DNA from: Gautieria morchelliformis
Taxonomy: Eukaryota > Basidiomycota > Agaricomycetes > Gomphales > Gomphaceae
Length of the DNA: 64,000 nt
Assembly (NCBI GenBank): GCA_015179125.1
Contig: WHVA01000177.1
Location: forward strand, 1 to 64,000
Direction of reading: 5' to 3'
The translations under genes and the position numbers were made by a program. Position 1 is the stretch's first letter. Each line of letters starts with the position of its first letter. Positions 22,276 through 33,300 of the stretch are shown here, piece after piece. The notes beneath the pieces are model-generated. The model saw only the letters and a list, made by a program, of their open reading frames with translations, was not told the DNA's origin and did not search any database.

Positions 22276-25200
22276 GGCCCAGTCGCATGCCGGAGGTCGC
22301 GACACGGCTCCAATGTCTGTATCGGGCAACTTCTACCCGTTCCTTGATCGTCTAATGACGCGCTGGGACGCCTCAGTGCAAGCTTTTCGCCAGTTCGTCC
22401 CCCACCTTCATGCGCGCCAACCAACAGTCTGTCGACCACATCCCGCCACGCCCAGACAACCGTCTCACCACCACATTTGCCATGTCCTCCGCGGAGACAC
22501 CCTGGGAGGGCAATGACGGCATGGATATCAAGCCTCTCACAGAAGTCATATACGGCGGCGAAGTCAACGAAGAGGTGAGTTACCTCCGCTCGTCTCTTAG
22601 CCCTGCGCTAATTCCTCCTCACAGCCCCAAGCACCCCTCGACCAGCTCACGCGCGGACACATCAACCGACTAACCGATCACAGAAGGCGGCTTGAACCGA
22701 CCCGGCCGCACAGCTCCAGGCCAGCTAGGCTGATCTGCATCTCTTGCATGCGAGGGTGGAGCACGAACGCGCTGCTGCACGCGAGAGTGAGCTCCACGAG
22801 GATGGTGAGTGTCTCAGCATCGCGACCCGACGCGCCGGCTGGGACTCGCGTGCGCACTGCGCGGGGATGGCCGGGGCAGTTTCAACGACGCAGATGTTCG
22901 GAAGGCAGTACGTGGAGTGAGCATGGGCGACCGGATGCGTCTCCACGTTTCGTCTAGCTCGCCGTTCGCTCTACGCCAACAGGCCCACAGGCCGTCGCTA
23001 CAGCATCACCATGGTTCTCCATTGTGCTTGCGCAGTTGGCGTTCTTTTCCCGGTCTATACTTAATTTCATTACCGATAGCTCGGTGAATCTCCAGAGGCA
23101 GACATCAGCTTTGCAAACGCACATCGATATTATACTGCGAACAAGAAAAAAAGACTACATGCGGGCGGGTGTGTTACATAACAGCTAGCTGGGAGGTGTT
23201 CGGGAAGGAGGTAACAGGCGACGAAGTCTCCTATATTCCCAGGATTCGAAGTAGTCGGGGCTAACGTTGAGAACAGAGACTTCTGAGTCGGCCCATTTGA
23301 CCCAGCTTGATTCCCAAGCGATCACGTGGACAGCTCGTGCACACCTTTGTGTGATCGATCATTCCACGCGATCCCATAGATAGCTCATGCATACGCTACG
23401 GTATTTAACTTGCACCATGTACACTGCTATGAACTCCGTGCACGGTGAGTTCTCCACACTGCCGCCTCAACCCGCCCCCGAATGGGCCCGGATTGTTGCA
23501 CTGCCCCAGCCGCATCTTGGATTGAACCAACTTGCAGGCTAACTGCGACACTGCTAGCGAGGCCTGCCAGTGGTGATTCGCTGTACGCTTCAGATAGTAC
23601 GCATTTCTTCATGTGCCGGGCGAGGCTTTCGGGCCTCGTAAATGTATTGTTTGGTTCTCTGGCTGCAGAAGCGACGTGTTGATAATCCCTGCGTCCGACA
23701 TGACCATCTTGTTCTTCTCGATCACTCCTTCAGGGCGTGGCATGGCATGGCAGGTTAAACCAGTGTCGGGCCACATGCCCCCCCTGTGGTGCTACATGGT
23801 TCACCTTTTAGCGGCACGTATTTGCTAATACGCCCTTCTGTAAGGACGAGATCTGGGGTAGGCATGGTCGATTGCGGTCGGCGGCGGAGAGTGTGGGTAC
23901 GCCTCGGTGTTAGTGTCTTCAAGTTGGGCACTGTACTGCGCGGCCCGGGGTCGTTGACCGGCTCCACGCCAGCGGACATGGTCGGGGAGACATGTTACGT
24001 CCGTGGTCATCGTCGTGACTTGGGTTGTTTGAAGGCTAGTTAGGGATGGAACCCTGGGATTTGTCAAACCCTTGGTTAAAGTCGCTGTTCCCATGACTGT
24101 CAACATGTACTCCCTGGTCCTGAACCTCAATTATGACTTGAGAATGCCTTCCGCCCATCTGGTTCGGCGCCGACATCAGCGTATGCGCTCTCGACAGGTA
24201 AGTGACGCGTCCTTTTGCGGTTGCTTGAGAGGATGCGATGCGTACACTCACCGTGTATCCCAGACGACTGCGTAGGCGCAGGGCGAAATTTAAGGTCAGC
24301 GTGCGGTTCAGGTAGGATTGAGGAAGTCTGCTGTTGCCACCAGTGATTCATTGTGCCGAAAGCAGGATAGCTGGATTGCATCTGTCCTTTCCTAATGCTT
24401 GAGTGGAGGCATATACTGGAAAATGCGCGCCTTGCATAGCCCATACGGTTGTAGATCCAATGGTCATTTATGACCCCCCATTCATGGGTAATTGTGAATA
24501 TAGTCTGTCGAGTGATTGTATGAAGGCTCGCTGAATTAAGGTAGCTCAAAAGATCATATGTAGTACGGTGCGTTTGTCGTCTTGTTGTATGTCATTTTCG
24601 GGCATGAGTACTATCACCGTGCTGTGGGCCCCTCTCTCCCGTGAGAGCAGGAAAACTCTCTCATATTTTGTTTTGTGGCGTGCAAAACTGTACGAAAATC
24701 AAGAAGTCTAGATGAGATGAACGACGTGACCACGTTGGCTCAACGTCTTCGAATTCCATCTCAATCTGACTTGGTCTATTCGAATATGCCCAATTAACAT
24801 GCACTACAGTACCCTTCAAATTCACAGCGGCCGTTCCTTTGATGTTTGCTCTTCGAGAATACATTCAATCTGCCCGTATTGGAACGCATCCCAACGCGTT
24901 CAAATAGGACGTCATTACCCAGTCTCGCCCGAACCCTGCATCAACTGCTAACCTACCCGTTTCCAGACGGTCGGGTCACCCAATAGAAGAACCCTTTCGA
25001 CGAAAGGGTAATGGCATAGACATCGGTCTTGCATGGGGTGAAGCGCACTCGCGCCTCCACTGTGAAACCATCCACCTTGACACGAGACAGGGACAACGCA
25101 ACGCAGCATGAAAGAGAAAAGAAAAACGGCGACGCCGCACAATGCGGACTGCACGAGTGAACTCCCCGCTCAGAGAAGAAGAAACACCCCCCCCGAGAAT

Positions 25201-25940
25201 GGGAGTACGGAGCACACAACAAGCAAGGGCGAATGAACGTTCACGGCAGCGGGCGTCCTCAAATCAACCCACACTCCTGTGGTGCCCTTTTATATCCCAG
25301 GCCGTCTTGTGTTCCATTCAGGATGTGGGTGTGGCGTTGAGCGGGATCGTGCGTGCCGTTTTGGGCCAGCGCCCGCATCTCCCGGGCACGTGCGCGGTTC
25401 AGAAGCACCCTGGAGGCTGTTGGAGCCGGAGGCGGGAGTGGGAGTGGGGCGTGCGTCTGTGGACACGATGCGCAGACTCGGCCATGGTGGGGGTCTTCAC
25501 GGACGCCGTGTCTAGGTCCATGTCCGCTCCATGTGCACGTCCGTGTCGACTCAGATGGCGAGATCCAGGCGGCGGGCGGGCGCGTACGTAGGGTGCGCGG
25601 GACGTCTCTCGGCATGGCTCCCCGTAGAGGACGCGGACCGTCGGAATACGTCGAGGAGAGGCTATGGCTTGGGGTAGGGCAGTGCCGATCTGTGTAGACG
25701 TAGGCAAGGTGGGGCGGAACATGGTCGCCAGTCTCCTGTTTCGAGGAGGTTGGGGAGACGGCGGAAAGGTCACGATGGTTTTGATAGGACACCGCCACCC
25801 GGCGGGCAGACATCAAAAGGGGGATTGAACGGGGGTTGTGTTAAAATGATACACGAACAGTGAATGGGACAACGAGAAGGCAAATGAAAGGAAACGGGGT
25901 GATAGGGAAAGTGAAAGGAAGCTAGGTCGAGTGAAAGGAC
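22276..25940. other. Unresolved stretch with decayed exon-like pieces
   Basis: GC-rich. A coiled-coil-like piece is readable on the plus strand near 22735-22803 (LHARVEHERAAARESELHED), ending at a GTGAGT donor but preceded by a stop, so it looks like a damaged gene. A minus-strand frame of 185 codons at 25259-25816 is Arg/Pro/Ser-rich and matches no family I know. A minus-strand piece near 24960-25100 is exon-like, but I cannot assign it. No gene is claimed here. Confidence 0.35.
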
Positions 25941-25946
25941 GGTTGG

Positions 25947-26355
25947 CGGTGCTTGGTGAATGCATCAAACAGCAAACAGGGAAAAGGGATATGTGGTCAA
26001 TATATGATGACGCAAGTGGGTATGTTGGTCGATGATGGGTCTGTCAGAAACAGGCAAATCCTCTCAGTGGGTTGTAGCTGAAGTGTTGCATGGCAAATGA
26101 TGTACAAAGCAAATGGATTTGGTGAGGAGGTTGAGTGAGGTGAATGGTGAAGGTGCTCGGTGAACACATCAAGCAGCGAAAACGGCAAATGGATCTGCCG
26201 CAAACAGGAGGTGCAGCAAATGGGTATGTTGATGGATGATGAGTCAGGTTGGACATAGGCAGATCATGCCGGGGATCAAGGCTGAAGGGATGGGTGCTGG
26301 CGAATGATGCATACAGTGAATGGGTCCAGCAAGGAGGTTGAGTGATGAGCAGGAT
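25947..26355. repeat. Two diverged tandem copies of a ~205-bp unit
   Basis: The segment starting GGTGCTTGGTGAATGCATC near 25948 recurs as GGTGCTCGGTGAACACATC near 26153. After each, the same order of words follows (AGCAAA..GG..., TGGGTATGTTG..., GGCAAAT/GGCAGAT..., AGGAGGTTGAGTGA). The copies are much diverged. This is probably an internal LTR duplication. Confidence 0.5.
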
Positions 26356-26479
26356 AAACACACATGTCGAGGGATTATAAATCTGATCGGTGATTGGTTG
26401 GGCTGAAATAAAAGAAGGTTGTTTGCCATCACTCCCACCACAAACTGCCTCCAATCAATGCTGGGGTATTTATGGTGCA

Positions 26480-26625
26480 CCCAGCCCACCTTTCATGCAG
26501 GGTCAAGCATTTGTGCCAAGAGGTAGTGCAGGTTGGGACGTATGTGGGTGTTATCCTATTTTGCTCTTTGCTAATCCACCTCCCTGTTGTTTCATGTTGG
26601 TATCAAACTCTTACTCCTATTAGAT
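26480..26625 (+). other. Possible LTR 3' end with primer-binding site
   Basis: TTGTTTCA followed by TGTTGGTATCAAACTC (26590-26612) resembles an LTR end and the TTGGTATCA primer-binding site of LTR elements. No gag relic follows, and the LTR start was not found. Confidence 0.3.
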
Positions 26626-26789
26626 ATGTGTCTTGTCTATTATGTATCCCATCCCTACATTCCTTGTGTCATTCGAACCCTTCACAACCTCCCTCCTATT
26701 CGCTGCTACCCCACATCACTTTGATACAAGTAGCTTGCATTTGCATGTATATTCTCTAGTTCAATTATCATATATCCACCTTGTGCATT

Positions 26790-26950
26790 ACCCTTTTTTT
26801 TTATATCCAATTTTCGTCTTTTGGGGCAAAGCCCTATGTAAGACGTAGCATACAAAGCGCCGGTCTCAATTTAAATACTATCTACCCTATCCTTCTCACT
26901 CGTCGGGCCAAGCCCAGAGTGGTTCCGTGCCTGTGTGGGTGAGGTCATGT
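26790..26950 (-). mobile_element. 5'-truncated LINE 3' end, same family as LINE1
   Basis: On the minus strand this ends in a poly(A) run (plus-strand T10 near 26793). The TATATCCAATTT.TCGTCTTTTGGGGCA...GCCCTATGTAAGACG block aligns with the LINE1 3' UTR at 41961-42003. Further matches follow (CTATCCTTCTC, CTCGTCGGGC, TCCGTGCCT). About 155 bp remain, the typical dead-on-arrival outcome of LINE retrotransposition. Confidence 0.7.
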
Positions 26951-27112
26951 CGGCTGTGCATTCCACTTCAGTCTCCAAAGATAACATCCATGCACCAGCC
27001 ACGGTGCGGGAATTCTACTGAACCCACCCAGGAGCACCCCAAAGGGTCAAGTTGACAGCTTTCCATTCAATAATGTCCCATGCTTTGAGGATGCAGCACT
27101 CTAGAGGGGGGG
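26951..27112 (+). pseudogene. Gypsy-type Pol C-terminus relic and polypurine tract
   Basis: The plus-strand frame near 27003-27105 reads VREFY*THPGAPQR then LRMQHSRGG, and it ends in the purine run AGAGGGGGGG at 27103-27112. The same C-terminal signature (FYRTHPSAP...RTQHARGG) followed by a purine run occurs at 29290-29410. Both are ends of Gypsy pol frames. Upstream pol is missing here because the LINE tail lies immediately before. Confidence 0.6.
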
Positions 27113-27430
27113 TGATATCAGGGGAACCCCCTCCCAAAGACATTTCCAGTCTCGGCTTTGGTCCTGACCTGAGGTCTGGAACCAACCCAATCACACCTCA
27201 AGAACCAGGCCAAGTTCCCAGACCTTCATCTTTGGGAATTAGCCTGGAATGGTACCAAGGTCATGGATCGAGACACAGTGCATTAGGCAGGTGCTGTGGG
27301 GGCACGGACTTGTATCAGAAGTGGAGCAGGCATCCCTGACTTCAATCAGGGGCATGAAGTATATAGGTAGTGTGCTCGTAGCGGAGATCCTTAGCTTTTC
27401 CTCTTTGGATCCTCCTCTACCAGACCATTA
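27113..27430 (+). repeat. Gypsy-type LTR, start clear, end unsure
   Basis: The LTR begins TGATATCAGGGG directly after the polypurine tract. It contains a TATATAGG-like box near 27360 and the shared CTTTTCCTCTTTGGAT block near 27395. I could not place its 3' end or a target duplication. Confidence 0.5.
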
Positions 27431-29193
27431 AAGATTCACTAATAGGAATAACTCCTACTAGCCTGCGCGCAACGGTCCTTCTGCTGTGGACAGTCTATAA
27501 TGCAGTCCTTCGAGGCGATGAGACTGAACAACCAATGATTGGATAACTGTACTTAGCGTAACCTGACTTCTTGATATGAAATACGTGGGTTGTGATGTGT
27601 GACTGTGATGTGTGACAGTGGCAGTGTCCTGTGACAAAGCCTCGACTTGGTGCCCTAAGAGGTGGGACTTGACTTGACTGGACTTATGACTAGAGAGAAA
27701 CTTCACTTGATCGTAAGACTGAAACTTGACTTGACTTGATTATTGTACAGGCAGAGTGAGCCTTTATATACACAACCCCAAGCTACAACAATGCTATAAA
27801 GATGTGAGACGATGCGATGGAGTAGGTAGGGGGTTGACTGAGCAGTCTGAGTCAGTGCAAGAGCACAAAGTACAAAAGGGGAAACGATGGAGGAATGACA
27901 ATAGAGAAAGTAAGCGAGTATGTGTCAAATAGGGGTAATGAGTCAGTAAAGTATGGGGAATGAGTAATAAAAGATCCAAAGATAGAACAATGGTGATTAA
28001 TGATGGGAATTAACTAGCAAGAAAGGAAACTGGGTGAGTCGTGCAAAAAGAAATGAGTCATATAAAAGAAAACAGGAATAGCCCACCAATCCAAAGTCAT
28101 ACACTTATCCATCTTCTCCAAGGTGAGTCAGAGAGTGAGTCGAACGGACTGAGTCACAATGGGGAGGATGATAAATCACCAGCAGAAATAACTCCTAAGT
28201 TTCTCCTTGATCCACTCCCATGATAAGATATGAGGGGGAGGGAGTTGAATACAGTCTTTTGATGCTTTTTGATGAAGATTAAGACAGGACGTAGGGGGAC
28301 TTGTGGGGTATGGAGCCCTAAATTCTGCCTCGTATTCCTCTTTTCCTTCATCGTCATAAGAAACCTTTCCCATATATCCAAGAAATATAAATGGTTTGGG
28401 TGAATCTTGGAAAAATACTGAATCTTCCATGGCAAAGGATGTCAGAAAATATGGGTGGGGATGCTTCGTCGAAAGCTGAGCTTCTGAGGGCATCTGGGGA
28501 TGAACAATATTATGAAGCTCTGCATGACATTGAATATCTTCTGAGTCGAGAGACCATCATGATACTGTATTAGATGTAGGGGAGTCCAGGGACTGAAGAG
28601 GAATAGAATTCGAAGATGATCTGATGGATGGCATGGTGAAACTGATAATGAACTGATGAGGGCTTTGATGGCAAGGCGGTGTGTCTGCGTGAACTGAGAT
28701 GAGGTGATGGCTAAGGCTGAGATGAATTAGACATATGTGGAGTTTTGTGCATTTTTGCTGCGTGTCGTTTGTTGTTCCTTCACCACACGACCCCTGCTGC
28801 CCAGGGAGAATTGCCCTTACAATGGCCCTCATCCCTTCAGACACAGGCTTCACAATTCCTGTGGACTGGGCTATGTAGAGCAGCACTACTCTGAGACTTT
28901 CCAACATGTACTCCTGGATTAGGAGGCACCTAGAGTCAAGGCAGGCTCTCACTAAAGCTGGGTCTTTCAGGCCATCACACACCATCTGGTGTTCTCTTCC
29001 CTTTCTAGCACATCTGTCACTCTCTCTTCAACTGTGGCACCCCTGGTGTGGGTTCTCATTGGTCTGGCTGTTGAGGTCTTATATGTAGCTAGTGGTAATT
29101 GACTATCTTTTCACATTCTTTCCCCCAGAGACCGTGGCAAAGTAGCTAGTAGATAGTGGTCAAAAGCACGTGACCCCTATTTAAACTTTTTCA
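27431..29193. other. Unassigned repeat-like sequence
   Basis: A TATATAAAGG box on the minus strand near 27765, followed by repeated CAAGTCAAGTC words (27665-27740), suggests another LTR promoter on that strand. Minus-strand frames of 93-142 codons at 28154-28985 match nothing I recognise. No gene is claimed. Confidence 0.35.
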
Positions 29194-29410
29194 GTGATTT
29201 CTTACATTCATTTTTATAGAACTTCAAGTAGCACAAGTGAGCCTGAATTTGCAGCCTCAAAGGGTGTCACAGGCAAGAAAAGGATCTCTGCCTCAGACAC
29301 ACTCTGTGACTTCTACAGGACACACCCCAGTGCTCCACATCAGATCCATTTGGTCACCTTCCAATCCCTTGTGTCCTGTGCTTCAAGGACACAGCATGCT
29401 AGAGGGGGGT
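29194..29410 (+). pseudogene. Gypsy-type Pol C-terminus relic with polypurine tract
   Basis: A frame of about 70 codons ends CDFYRTHPSAPHQ...RTQHARGG, followed by AGAGGGGGGT (29401-29410). It is the closest relative in the window of the relic at 26951-27112. The upstream pol domains are absent. Confidence 0.6.
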
Positions 29411-29780
29411 TGATGTCAGGGGACACACCCTCTGCCAGTTCCAACACCACCCCAAGTTCCGCTTCCATTTCCACTTCTGCTTCCACAGGCACTTCTGCCA
29501 GTTCCCTCTCTCTTCCCCACTTTCCCGCTTCTGTCTTCAGAACTGCACTTCCACTGTCAGAACATTGTCAGAAGTGAAGTGACTCGCATAGTATGTGACA
29601 TCCAGGGTCGGTCAAGGGTCAGGAAGGCCAGGGTTGAGCAGGGTCATGGATGAGTGCCAAGCGATGGCCCTGGCTGCGGTTGAGGGTGATATATTATGGC
29701 TCACTGGCAGTGGGGATCATTAGACTTTTCTCTTTGGATTTCCTCTCTTTCAGGTGAGGTTCCCTTCTGTGGTATATTCT
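29411..29780 (+). repeat. Gypsy-type LTR, second copy
   Basis: It begins TGATGTCAGGGG after the polypurine tract, compared with TGATATCAGGGG at 27113. It carries CTTTTCTCTTTGGATTTCC near 29733 and CAGGTGAGGTT near 29753. The 3' end is unclear; a block with GTTGTCCCCTCACAG near 29950 also occurs (as GTTGTCCCCTGACA) near 15781. Confidence 0.5.
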
Positions 29781-30390
29781 GCTTATTTATGTGTACACTT
29801 CAGATTTCCCCTCTGTCAGTGTGTGACTGTGTCATCTCTGCAAGGGTTGCCCTTATAGGAGTGTGGAACTTAGAAGATAGGGAAAGGAGAGATGGAGGGG
29901 GACAGAGCAGGTGAACAGGGAGGGAGATGGAAGATAAAATAAATGGACAGGTTGTCCCCTCACAGTTCCAGCAAATATACATTGTGCAAGGAGATATAGT
30001 GTGATCTATTTTTGTTAGGCCTTGGGATGAATCTATTCTTGTTTCTGGTATGTGCCAAAGCTGCATTGGTCAGCTGGCATTGACCAGTGCAGCCTCAATT
30101 GGGCATTACTATGTCTAGCACTCCATGCCAGACACAGTGAAGTTGATCAACATAATGGATTAGCTAATTACTAATTAAAATTGGGCACTACATGTGGAAT
30201 AACCCCCCTAGGTCTGGGGAAAACCCCATCGGTGGCCTATCAGATGGTTATTACATGTACATTATTTATAATAGTGCTTGTGAGTGGCTAATCAAATGCA
30301 GGAGTGCTCAAAACCACTTGGAAGTCCAACTGCTATGGTAGTAGGAGATGCAACATATCTGTGTGTCAATGTGCATTTCCCCTGGCAAAA

Positions 30391-33300
30391 TCATGTAGCC
30401 TCTCTGCATTGTGTCCAGGATCTGCCATGCTCAAACCGGCTGAAATCAAGCTTTGTGGACCCCTTTGCAATGACAGCGGTGTTCGCTGGCCGCCAGAGAC
30501 CTACTTGTGACCATGGTGGTATCCAGAATAAAAGTTCTGAGGGCGAGTTTAGTAACCAGCCATTTTCGAGCTGCGAGTCATTTCGAAACCCAGGCCCGGT
30601 AGCTGTGCAAAGAATATTAGCAGATTTTGTCATATTCCGACAAATCAAGCTAAGAGCTACTGACTAGCCTGACCAGCGAATGGGGCTGAAATGACCTCCC
30701 CTGTGTCTACGTTCCATACACGGATTGTGTTGTCATAAGACCCTGAGACGATTCGCTTGCCATCCTGCGAGAATGCGACCGACTTGACGTAGCCAGTGTG
30801 GCCTTTGAATGGTGCTGAAATGAGCTCCCCAGTGTCTGCATTCCACACACGGATCGTGTTGTCATCAGACCCGGAGACGATGCGCTTGTTGTCGTGCGAG
30901 AAGGCCACTGACCTGACCGAGTCGGTGTGGCCTTCGAATGGTGCTGAAATGAGCTGCCCGGTGTCTGCATTGCACACACGGATCGTGTTGTCACTAGACC
31001 CCGAGACGATGCACTTGCCGTCGTGCGAGAACGCCACTGACCTGACCGAGTGGGTGTGGCCTTCGAATGGTGCTGAAATGAGCTCCCCGGTGTCTGCATT
31101 CCACACACGGATCGTGTTGTCACTAGACCCGGAGACAATGCGCTTGCCGTCCTGCGAGAACGCCACCGACACGCAGTTGGTGTGGCCTTCGAATGGTGCT
31201 GAAATGAGCTCCCCAGTGTCTGCATTCCACACACGGATCGTGTTGTCACCAGACCCAGAGACGATCCGCTTGCCGTCGTGCGAGAATGCCACCGACGTGA
31301 CGAAACTGGTGTGGCCTTCGAATGGTGCTGAAATGAGCTCCCCTGCGTCTGCATTCCACACACGGATCGTGGTGTCAACAGACCCGGAGACGATCCGCTT
31401 GCCGTCATGGGAGAATGTCACTGACGTGACCCCGCGGGTGTGGCCTTTCAATGGTGCTGAAATCGCCTCCCCAGTGTCTGCATTCCACACACGGATCGTG
31501 GTGTCAACAGACCCGGAGACGATGCGCTTGCCATCATGTGAGAACGCCACCGACGTGACCCAGTGGGTGTGGCCTTCGAATGGTGCTGAAAGGACCGCCC
31601 CGGGGTCTGCATTCCACACGCGGATCGTGCTGTCATAAGACCCGGAGACGATGCGCTTGCCGTCCTGCGAGAACGCCACCGACATGATGCAGTGGGTGTG
31701 ACCTTCGAATGGTGCTGAAATAAGCTCCCCGGTGTCTGCATTGCACACGCGCATCGTGTTGTCACCAGACCCGGAGACGATGCGCTTACCGTCGTGCGAG
31801 AATGCCACCGACGTCACAAAACTGGTGTGGCCCTCGAATGGTCCTGAAATGAGCACCCCGGTGTCTGCATTCCACACACGGATCGTGTTGTCACTAGACC
31901 CGGAGACAATGCGCTTGCCGTCGTGCGAGAACGCTACCGACGAGACGATGTGGGTGTGGCCTTCGAATGGTGTTGAAATGAGCTGCCCGGTGTCTGCATT
32001 CCACACACGGATCGTGGTGTCGACAGACCCGGAGACGATCCGCTTGCCGTCGTGCGAGAACGCCACCGACATGACCGAGTCGGTATGGCCTTCAAATGGT
32101 GCTGAAATGAGCTCCCCGGTGTCTGCATTCCACACACGGATCGTGTTGTCATGAGACCCGGAGATGATGCGCTTGCCATCGTGCGAGAACGCCACCGACG
32201 TGACGCCGGCGGTGTGGCCTTGGAATGGTGCTGAAATGAGGTCTTCAGTGTCTGCATTCCACACTCGGATCGTGTTGTCATCTGACCCGGAGACGATACG
32301 TTTGCCGTCGTGCGAGAACGCCACCGACGAGACGATGTGGGTGTGGCCTTCGAATGGTGCTGAAATGAGCTCCCCGGTGTCTGCATTCCACACGCGGATC
32401 GTCTTGTCAAAAGAACCGGAGACGATGCGCTTACCGTCGTGCGAGAACGCCACCGATGTGACCCACTCGGTGTGGCCTACCAGAACGGTTTGAATTGGTG
32501 GCCACGTCGTTGCTTTCCCGGTCTCGATCTGGAGTAGTCGTGGAAATCGTGGGAGGTAAGTCTCGCATATTTTCGACCTTTCAGGTGCAAACGGGAGTGC
32601 CGATAAATATAGATGGGGAGCACTCTGGGAGATTACACTGCCAAACGCAGCTACAAAATTGCGGGTATCCGCTACGAATGCTGTAATGTCATTATCCTGA
32701 AGTTCATTAGACTCACGTCGGAGCACATAACAACATGGCACTCACCTGACTCCAGTCCATTATTGACGAGAGCGCTGCTGAAGCATCGGGCACCTTCTTG
32801 ATCAAACTCAAAACTTCAAGCCAGTTCAGTAGGTTAGTCTCGAAGAACTCCCTGACCTTTACACCTATATCCGATGTAAAGGTTGTGGCGCGAACGTGGT
32901 CTGCCCAAAAACGGCAAGAGTAGGAAAGTTGTGAGGATATATACTTCTTCGTCCGTGTCTCCAAGTCGACGACATCATCGTTGAGCAGATGTGAAGTTTC
33001 AAGCTGACAAATGTTAAAACAAAGTTCCTGCATCATTACACGCAAGCATGAGAGTGCAAGGTCGTCATGGTGTGAAGATGTATCAATGTAGTATGGTCCA
33101 CTCCGGTCGCGATCTGTCAAGAAGTCACGAAAAGACGTGTGCAGCAGACGAATTGGGTCAGATGTTTGGGCGACATCGCTCAACAGAGATCCCATTGGCC
33201 CAACTATCAGATCCACTGCATTTCTCGATCCGTATTCATCGCGCAACTTCTGGAGGGCAGATATGGACAGGGGCTCTTTGGCAGCCAGTATGCAGCCCAT

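Noticed and set aside
23206..23260. tRNA-like B-box sequence (CTTCGAATCC on the minus strand)
   Set aside because: No A box at the right distance and no cloverleaf could be drawn by eye.
23403..23552. Short frame starting at ATG 23418 with a GTGAGT soon after
   Set aside because: About 42 codons, no signal peptide or family feature, and splicing leads straight to a stop.
25259..25816. Arg/Pro-rich minus-strand frame of 185 codons
   Set aside because: GC-rich sequence with overlapping open frames on both strands, no family motif and no splice context; not reported as a gene.
30796..32686. Long plus-strand open frames across the NLR B WD40 array
   Set aside because: They are antisense reflections of a 129-bp in-frame repeat. 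Their protein repeats mirror the WD units and have no family of their own.
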